Of a stretch of 5,020 bases of DNA, positions 1 through 3,991 are shown in pieces. Below the pieces are notes generated by a model. The model was not told the origin of the DNA. It searched no databases and saw nothing but the letters and a program-made list of their open reading frames with translations. Position numbers and translations under genes: made by a program. Origin of the DNA: Bacteroidota bacterium (GTDB lineage: Bacteria > Bacteroidota > Bacteroidia > Chitinophagales > Saprospiraceae); contig JAJRQS010000412.1 of NCBI GenBank assembly GCA_024280135.1, positions 1-5,020 of the forward strand, in the 5' to 3' direction. Numbering within the stretch: position 1 is the stretch's first letter; each line of letters opens with the position of its first letter.

Positions 1-498
1 GAATAATTCCGCTTTGTCAGCGATTGGATAGACGTGTTGCCAGCCACCCCCATGATATTGCTTCAAAAATAGTGGAAATCCACCCACATGGCGTATCATT
101 TTATTCCAATCCAAAGGAAACTTGAGATTGCGAAAAGATTTCGGAGATGTACGGGGAGGCATATCTTTTGACGGAAGTAAAATGGTCTTCGGTACAGGAA
201 TGCCCAGTTTTTGTGCAATGACGTTATTCGTAAACTTGTCATCAGCTGACCACCAGAGAGGATTGTTTAAAACGGCTGTTCCAGTAAGCGCCATTTGCTT
301 GAGCCATGCCCGATAGAACGGTACATCTTGCGAAATTCTATCGATGATGACAGCATAATTAGCCGGTTTGCCTAGCATGACTTCCGCTACAATAACGGCT
401 TCCGCCTGGATATAATCAGGAGCCGTTGCATTGATTTCTTTGATAAGTGCTGCGGGAAAACTATTTTCGCGCCCATTTAATACGCCTATTATTTTCAT
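1..498 (-). CDS. ATP-grasp (RimK-like) ligase, N-terminal half, runs off left edge
   Basis: The reverse strand reads open from an ATG at 498-496 to the window edge, giving 166 codons with no stop. The protein begins MKIIGVLNGRENSFPAALI. It carries segments I associate with a family of stand-alone bacterial ATP-grasp proteins: DRISQDVPFYRAWL (residues 53-66), NNPLWWSADDKFTNN (about 78-92), a PVPKTILLP stretch, and FPLFLKQYHGGGW near the visible end. In ATP-grasp enzymes the lysine of the FLK-type strand and the following glycine-rich loop contact ATP; the catalytic C-terminal part lies outside the window. Such enzymes join a carboxylate to an amine through an acyl-phosphate, but the substrate cannot be inferred. 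The protein is probably cytosolic, with no signal peptide. The gene is divergent from the PASTA gene. No Shine-Dalgarno precedes the ATG, as is usual for Bacteroidota. The N-terminus does not look like D-Ala-D-Ala ligase. ATP-grasp membership is fairly secure; function is unknown. Confidence 0.85.
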   Translation of the reverse strand, partial: MKIIGVLNGRENSFPAALIKEINATAPDYIQAEAVIVAEVMLGKPANYAVIIDRISQDVPFYRAWLKQMALTGTAVLNNPLWWSADDKFTNNVIAQKLGIPVPKTILLPSKDMPPRTSPKSFRNLKFPLDWNKMIRHVGGFPLFLKQYHGGGWQHVYPIADKAELF

Positions 499-514
499 GT
501 GCTTATTACGTGAA

Positions 515-548
515 AAAACCTAAAAGGTACTTTAAAAGTACAAATAAA
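515..548 (-). promoter_or_regulatory. Candidate promoter(s) for the ATP-grasp gene
   Basis: Two imperfect readings exist on the minus strand. In one, CAAATAAA at 541-548 reads TTTATTTG, one mismatch from the -7 element TAnnTTTG, with no clear -33 box. In the other, TTTG (complement of 541-544) serves as the -33 box and, after an 18-nt spacer, TAGGTTTT (complement of 515-522) is a -7 element with one mismatch. The second reading would give a very short leader. Neither matches fully, so only the general location is offered. Confidence 0.3.
527..541. repeat. Perfect 7-bp palindrome, possible operator
   Basis: GTACTTTaAAAGTAC is two perfect 7-bp arms around one central base. It sits 28 bp upstream of the ATP-grasp start codon. 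Depending on which promoter reading is right, it falls either in the -33/-7 spacer or at the transcription start. Short perfect dyads in such positions often bind dimeric repressors, but this is AT-rich DNA and no regulator is identifiable nearby. Confidence 0.35.
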
Positions 549-631
549 AGTGTTTATATGCAGTTTTTTCCTAATTTACTTTTTAAAGAGGGGCATAAAT
601 CCTACTTTCGCCAATGAAATAGAATCATATT

Positions 632-662
632 CTTGTTGGATTCGTATTTGGATGTACCTCTG
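632..662 (+). promoter_or_regulatory. Candidate promoter for the PASTA gene
   Basis: CTTG at 632-635 (TTG core of a -33 box) is followed by a 19-nt spacer and TACCTCTG at 655-662, one mismatch from the Bacteroidota -7 consensus TAnnTTTG. Transcription would start near 668-670, leaving a leader of roughly 27 nt before the ATG at 696. Spacing fits; sequence match is imperfect. The rest of the 499-695 divergent region shows no small gene. Confidence 0.4.
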
Positions 663-695
663 ACAAGTATTCATTCCTCAATTTATAAAAGACAA

Positions 696-1529
696 ATGGC
701 CGCAAGTAGCATTTCAGATAGACTAAAAAACTTTTTTCAAAAAATTTGGCTGATGGTTCGTACGCCTTATTTTCTGAAGCACTTTGTCGGTGTTTTGGCG
801 TTTTTGGGTGCGGTGATTGGTTTGTTGTTTTTTTGGTTGGATTCCTATACACTGCACGGAAAGTCGATTCAAGTGCCTGACTTTGCAGATATGGAGTTAG
901 TGGATGCAAAAGCGGTGGCAAAGGCAAGTGATGTGATTTTGATTGTCAGCGATTCTACTTTTAGGAGTGATAAGTTGCCAGGGGTGGTGCTTACGCAAAA
1001 TCCTAAAAAAGGGGCTGGGGTGAAGAAAGGTAGAAAGATTTACTTAAGTATTACGAAATTTACGCCAGATGAAATCAATATGCCTAAACTTTTTGGCGTA
1101 AGCGAAAACTATAAACAGTATTCAAAGAAACTGGCTCGTTTAGGAATCAAAACAAAAATTTCCAAGGAGATATTCAGGCAAAGGCTTTCGTCTGGGACTA
1201 TTCTGAAAGTTTTTTATAAAGGCAAAGATATTTCTAGTCAGATAGAAAAAGGATTCAAGGTGCCTGTTGGTTCTACAGTTGGTTTTATCGTCAGTCGGAG
1301 TAATTCAGAGTATGTACCCGTCCCTAATTTAAAATGTAAGTCGCTCGATGAAGCTACTTTTTTATTAGAATCATCCAACCTCACCGTCGGAAAATTGAAA
1401 AAACTACCCGGTGTGACTTCTTCCAATGGATATATAGTAGTCCAATCTCCTTACGCCGGAAAAACGATTCATACGGGAGATGCAGTAGATTTAACGGTTG
1501 CGACAAAGAAAGCGGCTGGATGTAATTGA
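696..1529 (+). CDS. Membrane-anchored PASTA-domain protein
   Basis: The 277-residue protein has a short cytoplasmic N-terminus, one transmembrane helix at about residues 29-48 (FLKHFVGVLAFLGAVIGLLF), then three PASTA-type repeats. These lie at about 57-121 (starting IQVPDFADM), 126-201 (INMPKLFGV, diverged) and 206-270 (YVPVPNLKC). Repeats 1 and 3 keep the family pattern V-P-[DN]-hydrophobic near the start and a late V-x-x-QxP segment (VVLTQNP, IVVQSPYAG). PASTA domains bind peptidoglycan or its precursors in penicillin-binding proteins and Ser/Thr kinases. This one has no kinase or transpeptidase domain, which is a common Bacteroidota form, so a periplasmic envelope role is inferred. The frame is open back to a TTG at 633, but that codon lies in the candidate promoter; ATG 696 gives the normal short N-terminus. 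No Shine-Dalgarno is visible. In many Bacteroidota, as I recall, such genes lie between ddl and an rluA-type gene; neither is seen here. Confidence 0.88.
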   Translation: MAASSISDRLKNFFQKIWLMVRTPYFLKHFVGVLAFLGAVIGLLFFWLDSYTLHGKSIQVPDFADMELVDAKAVAKASDVILIVSDSTFRSDKLPGVVLTQNPKKGAGVKKGRKIYLSITKFTPDEINMPKLFGVSENYKQYSKKLARLGIKTKISKEIFRQRLSSGTILKVFYKGKDISSQIEKGFKVPVGSTVGFIVSRSNSEYVPVPNLKCKSLDEATFLLESSNLTVGKLKKLPGVTSSNGYIVVQSPYAGKTIHTGDAVDLTVATKKAAGCN

Positions 1530-1554
1530 GCTCCTTCTGATTTGCTGCCCAATC

Positions 1555-1613
1555 CAACAATCTCCTTTCTCTGAGTATCAAAATCTGTGCAATATGGGTT
1601 ATACACACCTTTG
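1555..1613. repeat. Intergenic repeat, copy A
   Basis: This non-coding stretch begins 25 nt after the PASTA stop codon and closely matches 2408-2482. Block 1 (1555-1578) matches 2408-2431 with a single C/T difference over 24 nt. Block 2 (1581-1596, AAATCTGTGCAATATG) is identical to 2453-2468. A third short block ATACACAC (1601-1608) matches 2471-2478. Between blocks 1 and 2 this copy has only 2 nt, while copy B has 21. The minus-strand reading frame shared in block 2 (HIAQI) is not kept across that length difference, so the unit is not coding. The rest of the 1530-1685 gap holds only the SPOR promoter. Confidence 0.75.
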
Positions 1614-1647
1614 AGCGTTTAAATAGAGCAAGTATATCAATATTTCG

Positions 1648-1655
1648 TATATTTG
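1648..1655 (+). promoter_or_regulatory. Promoter -7 element for the SPOR gene
   Basis: TATATTTG is an exact match to the Bacteroidota -7 consensus TAnnTTTG, 30 bp upstream of the ATG at 1686. The -33 position is weak: no TTTG lies 19-21 nt upstream, and the nearest, at 1610-1613, is too far. It implies that the SPOR gene can be transcribed independently of PASTA, with a leader of about 25 nt. Confidence 0.5.
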
Positions 1656-1685
1656 CAGCACATATTAAACACTGATACAACTACC

Positions 1686-2330
1686 ATGACAAATCAGACA
1701 CCTACACAAGACCACGAGTCTAACAATAGCACACGCCAATACCTAACTATTGCAGTCGTTCTTTTACTCCTAGCAATGGGCATTTCGATGTTCTATAAAT
1801 CTTGTTCGGCGCGAAATGCCACCAATACAGTCATTGGCGAAGTCGAAAATAAAGACATTGTTTCTGAGTTTGAAAACCATCCAGAGGATGAAACACTCAA
1901 TGATATTATCGATTCGCAAGAAGACGAAGAAGAAGCCAAAACAAAGCCTGAAAAAACCCCAACCGTCATCGGTGAAGACAAAGTAGAAGAAGAAATTGTT
2001 GAGGAAGACGAACCTTTCATCGTAGATAAGTTTAACGAAAAAGGGAGCCAAACGAAGGTGATTCAAAACACCGAAAGAACCGTGCTAAGTAAATACATGG
2101 TCGTTGCAGGTTCTTTTAGCACTATTGAAAATGCTCGGGTCAGTTTAGAGCACACCATTTTATCTGGATTTGAAAATGCGGAAATAGTACACTTTAATAA
2201 TTCTAAATACCACACCGTTTGTGCATTAAGGAGTGACAATGAAGCAGAAGCAAGAAGAGCTATCGCAAAACTAAAGTCTAAGAAAATTGATGCCTTTTTG
2301 CATACGACTCGGATTGGAAGAGAACGCTAA
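1686..2330 (+). CDS. Single-pass membrane protein with C-terminal SPOR domain
   Basis: The 214-residue protein has a polar N-terminus, one transmembrane helix at about 20-36 (LTIAVVLLLLAMGISMF), and a low-complexity acidic linker in which 25 of residues 51-110 are Asp or Glu. A SPOR domain follows at about 136-208, opening KYMVVAGSFSTIENA, with a second half around YHTVCALRSDNEAEARRAI. SPOR domains bind peptidoglycan strands lacking stem peptides, typically at division septa, as in FtsN and DamX. This arrangement (short cytoplasmic tail, helix, flexible linker, SPOR) is the usual one, so an inner-membrane protein reaching the periplasmic wall is inferred. The C-terminus is basic. An in-frame TTG at 1653 was rejected as a start because it is inside the -7 promoter element; ATG 1686 is used. 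It follows the PASTA gene by 156 nt with its own promoter. A specific partner cannot be named. Confidence 0.88.
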   Translation: MTNQTPTQDHESNNSTRQYLTIAVVLLLLAMGISMFYKSCSARNATNTVIGEVENKDIVSEFENHPEDETLNDIIDSQEDEEEAKTKPEKTPTVIGEDKVEEEIVEEDEPFIVDKFNEKGSQTKVIQNTERTVLSKYMVVAGSFSTIENARVSLEHTILSGFENAEIVHFNNSKYHTVCALRSDNEAEARRAIAKLKSKKIDAFLHTTRIGRER

Positions 2331-2333
2331 TAG

Positions 2334-2361
2334 CCTCTGTTCGTAAAAACGCTAGAAGAGG
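2334..2361 (+). terminator. Possible weak terminator after the SPOR gene
   Basis: CCTCT (2334-2338) pairs with AGAGG (2357-2361), and an inner CGT/ACG (2342-2344, 2349-2351) closes an AAAA loop. A short TTTATAT tract follows. It starts three bases after the SPOR stop codon, a typical place for an intrinsic terminator. The stem is interrupted and the T-tract is poor, so this is tentative. Confidence 0.35.
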
Positions 2362-2377
2362 TTTATATGGTTGCTTG

Positions 2378-2411
2378 GTTGCGATGATCTAAAAACAGGA
2401 TCAATTGCAAC
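2378..2411. other. Interrupted hairpin adjoining repeat copy B
   Basis: GTTGC (2378-2382) pairs with GCAAC (2407-2411), and TGATC (2385-2389) pairs with GATCA (2399-2403), separated by a small internal loop (GA against ATT). The apical loop is the 9 nt TAAAAACAG. The 3' arm runs into the first bases of repeat copy B and is followed by a pyrimidine-rich run. It could be a second terminator for the SPOR gene or part of the repeat unit. Copy A shows no equally good stem at this place. Confidence 0.45.
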
Positions 2412-2482
2412 AATTTCCTTTCTCTGAGTATGGTTTTTTGGGGAATATTTAGAAATCTGTGCAATATGTGATACACACTTTG
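2408..2482. repeat. Intergenic repeat, copy B, with extra internal segment
   Basis: This is the direct-orientation partner of 1555-1613, lying 77 nt after the SPOR stop codon. Blocks 2408-2431, 2453-2468 and 2471-2478 match copy A almost base for base. The segment 2432-2452 (21 nt, rich in T and G) replaces the 2 nt found in copy A, a net difference of 19 nt. Both copies lie shortly downstream of a plus-strand gene and upstream of the next promoter, as expected for a dispersed extragenic element. No long internal dyad and no reading frame shared by both copies was found. Confidence 0.75.
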
Positions 2483-2516
2483 CGGGAGAGATCCTATCCG
2501 AATCAAAATTATTTAC

Positions 2517-2553
2517 TATCTTTGGAATTATCCACTTGCTTTTTCTACCTTTG
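2517..2553 (+). promoter_or_regulatory. Tandem promoter elements for the STAS-rnz operon
   Basis: TACCTTTG at 2546-2553 is an exact -7 match, with TTTG at 2521-2524 as a -33 box across a 21-nt spacer; this is the best promoter in the window. That TTTG is also the end of a second exact -7 element, TATCTTTG at 2517-2524, which itself lacks a well-spaced -33. Starts would lie near 2560 and 2531. A third exact match, TACTTTTG at 2607-2614, is only 10 nt from the start codon and has no -33 box. Confidence 0.65.
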
Positions 2554-2579
2554 CAAATAGACACCGACTAGAAAGCTCG

Positions 2580-2607
2580 GACAATTACCGTGTTAGTTGA
2601 CTTTTTT
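2580..2607 (+). promoter_or_regulatory. Terminator-like hairpin in the STAS leader (candidate attenuator)
   Basis: Downstream of the main promoter, bases 2582-2587 (CAATTA) pair with 2594-2599 (TAGTTG, one G-T wobble) around a 6-nt loop. G2580-C2601 pairs beyond an A-A mismatch, and six T residues follow directly (2602-2607). That is the layout of an intrinsic terminator inside a 5' leader, 17 nt before the STAS ATG. An upstream stem CCGA (2564-2567)/TCGG (2577-2580) shares one base with it and could compete. The stem is short and AT-rich, so it may be weak or accidental. Confidence 0.3.
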
Positions 2608-2624
2608 ACTTTTGAACTCTAATT

Positions 2625-2993
2625 ATGAAGTACACAATTGATAAACAGGAGCATTTTGCCATCTTTACTCCGGACGAAAAGACGGTAAATTCTTTGATTG
2701 CACCTGAATTAAAATCTGAATTGTTTATTCTTTTTCAAGAAGGGGTCAAAAACCTGATTTTTGATATGTCTAAAGTTGAGTTTATAGATTCTTCGGGTTT
2801 GAGCTCTTTGCTGTCGGGTAATCGCCTATGGGCAGATGGTGGTTTTGTGATTACAGAGGTGAAGGCAGATTTTGTGAAGAATTTGATTAAGATTTCACGG
2901 ATTGATTCTGTTATTAAGATTATTCCTACACTAGCAGAAGCGGTTGAACAGGCTAAGATGTCTTCCATTGAGCGGGAGATGGATGATGACTAA
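2625..2993 (+). CDS. STAS-domain protein, anti-sigma-factor-antagonist type
   Basis: The 122-residue soluble protein is a single STAS domain followed by a short acidic tail (EREMDDD). The core motif FIDSSGLSSLLSG (residues 53-65) corresponds to the conserved DSSG phospho-acceptor loop of SpoIIAA and RsbV; a serine at 56 or 57 would be the phosphorylation site. In those systems the unphosphorylated antagonist binds an anti-sigma kinase and frees a sigma factor, and a PP2C-type phosphatase reactivates it. No kinase, phosphatase or sigma gene is in the window, so its partners are unknown. The N-terminal strands and FVKNLIKISRIDSVIKI (83-99) fit the rest of the fold. ATG 2625 follows AATT with no Shine-Dalgarno. 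The gene is the first of an operon with rnz, whose start lies 9 nt beyond its stop. Domain assignment is strong; the regulatory role is inferred from the intact DSSG loop. Confidence 0.92.
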   Translation: MKYTIDKQEHFAIFTPDEKTVNSLIAPELKSELFILFQEGVKNLIFDMSKVEFIDSSGLSSLLSGNRLWADGGFVITEVKADFVKNLIKISRIDSVIKIIPTLAEAVEQAKMSSIEREMDDD

Positions 2994-3002
2994 ATTGGGA
3001 TA

Positions 3003-3911
3003 ATGAATAATGCGTTGACCATTTTAGGTAGTTCTTCAGCGATTCCAACCAAGACGCGTAATACAACTGCGCAATTTCTACTTTTTCAGAGCGATAAAAT
3101 ACTCATCGATTGTGGTGAAGCGTGTATCAATAGATTGGTACGTTATAAGCTGCCTTTCGACCAAATTAAATATATCTTCATTAGTCATTTGCATACGGAT
3201 CACATTCTAGGCTTACCGGGTTTGTTGGGTAGCTTTGCACTTAGAAATAGAGAAAAACCACTTACTATTTTTTCCCCGCAAGGGCTTCAAGAAATAATAG
3301 AACCGCTAGTAGGGCCTACAATGGTGCAGCCTTATGAGCTGAATTGGCAAGTAGTTGATACGACCGTTTCCCAAGTAATCTTGGATGAAAATGATTATAC
3401 CGTTAGTACCATACCGCTTGCTCACCGAGTGCCTACCGCAGGTTTCCTCTTTCGAGAAAAAGTAAAACCGCCCAATGTGAAAAAAGAGGCTATTCAAAAG
3501 TACAATCTTTCTATCGACCAAATAAAAGCATTGAAAGAAGGAAAAGAAATTTTTGATACCTCTGGACAGATGATGGATAGTCAAACATTACTGATACCCC
3601 CTCAGCCCGCTAAAAGTTATGCTTTTTGTTCTGATACGATGTATTTGGAATCTATCATACATCATGTAAAGGGAGTTGATTTATTGTATTATGAAGCAAC
3701 TTATTTGCACGAACTAAAAGATTTGGCGAAAGCAAGAGGTCATGCCACGGCTTATGAAGCAGCCCTGACAGCCCAGAAAGCACAAGTTAAAAAACTATTG
3801 ATGGGACATTTTTCTACTCGATATACAGACATGACCGCACACGAGTTAGAGGCCCAACAAGTATTTGCCAATAGCTTTGCCGTAGAAGATGGGCATACTT
3901 ATGAAGTCTAA
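3003..3911 (+). CDS. rnz: Ribonuclease Z (tRNA 3' endonuclease)
   Basis: The 302-residue cytosolic zinc endonuclease cuts the 3' trailer from tRNA precursors. It belongs to the short (RNase Z-S) class of the metallo-beta-lactamase superfamily, and its length is typical. The metal-binding motif is SHLHTDHILGLPGL, giving H62, H64, D66 and H67. Further expected ligands are H141 (PLAHRVPTAG), D211 (FCSDTMYLE) and H269 (LLMGHFSTRY), plus the conserved GHAT at 246-249; none is missing. The N-terminal LTILGSSSAIPTKTRN is characteristic. Residues about 150-200, with KPPNV and a lysine-rich stretch, correspond to the region around the family's substrate-binding arm. It lies 9 nt after the STAS stop codon, so the pair is almost certainly cotranscribed. 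A strong hairpin and T-tract follow. RNase Z is well supported; whether it also cleaves mRNAs, as reported for some bacteria, cannot be told. Confidence 0.96.
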   Translation: MNNALTILGSSSAIPTKTRNTTAQFLLFQSDKILIDCGEACINRLVRYKLPFDQIKYIFISHLHTDHILGLPGLLGSFALRNREKPLTIFSPQGLQEIIEPLVGPTMVQPYELNWQVVDTTVSQVILDENDYTVSTIPLAHRVPTAGFLFREKVKPPNVKKEAIQKYNLSIDQIKALKEGKEIFDTSGQMMDSQTLLIPPQPAKSYAFCSDTMYLESIIHHVKGVDLLYYEATYLHELKDLAKARGHATAYEAALTAQKAQVKKLLMGHFSTRYTDMTAHELEAQQVFANSFAVEDGHTYEV

Positions 3912-3938
3912 TGTAGAGGGCTAAAGTGATAAGGAATG

Positions 3939-3991
3939 GGTTGAGTCATTCGGAGAGAAAAGAATGCTAATGATGTTCAACCTTTTCTATT
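3939..3991 (+). terminator. Intrinsic terminator of the STAS-rnz operon
   Basis: GGTTGA (3939-3944) pairs with TCAACC (3977-3982), and TCATT (3946-3950) pairs with AATGA (3969-3973), giving an 11-bp interrupted stem with an 18-nt loop. TTTTCTATT (3983-3991) follows at once. The T-tract side points to plus-strand termination after rnz. The 3' arm contains the stop codon of the convergent MFS gene (complement of 3977-3979), so the stem also sits at the end of that transcript, where no good T-tract follows in its direction. Confidence 0.6.

Noticed and set aside
1..498. Identification of the ATP-grasp gene as D-Ala-D-Ala ligase, the usual PASTA neighbour in Bacteroidota
   Set aside because: The N-terminal motifs are not those of Ddl, and the gene is divergent rather than cotranscribed.
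633..695. N-terminal extension of the PASTA protein from TTG 633
   Set aside because: The TTG lies in the candidate -33 box, the extra 21 residues are not family-like, and ATG 696 gives the usual short tail before the membrane helix.
1381..1680. Minus-strand open frame containing HIAQI, shared with a frame at 2352-2564
   Set aside because: The shared residues come from the repeat, and the 19-nt length difference between copies breaks the frame. It also overlaps the end of the PASTA gene.
1653..1685. N-terminal extension of the SPOR protein from TTG 1653
   Set aside because: The TTG is part of the exact -7 promoter element TATATTTG, so it cannot be translated from that promoter.
1770..2066. 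Minus-strand open frames opposite the SPOR gene
   Set aside because: They are antisense to the acidic linker; the Phe- and Ser-rich products arise simply from Glu codons read backwards.
1555..2482. The paired repeats as a CRISPR array or insertion-sequence ends
   Set aside because: There are only two copies 853 bp apart, in direct rather than inverted orientation, with a normal SPOR gene and no transposase between them.
2352..2564. Minus-strand 70-codon open frame in the intergenic gap
   Set aside because: It covers hairpins, the repeat and the tandem promoters, with no recognisable protein features.
3230..3879. TAGCTTTG promoter-like matches at 3230-3237 and 3872-3879
   Set aside because: Both are inside the rnz coding sequence with no plus-strand gene start downstream; they are taken as chance matches.
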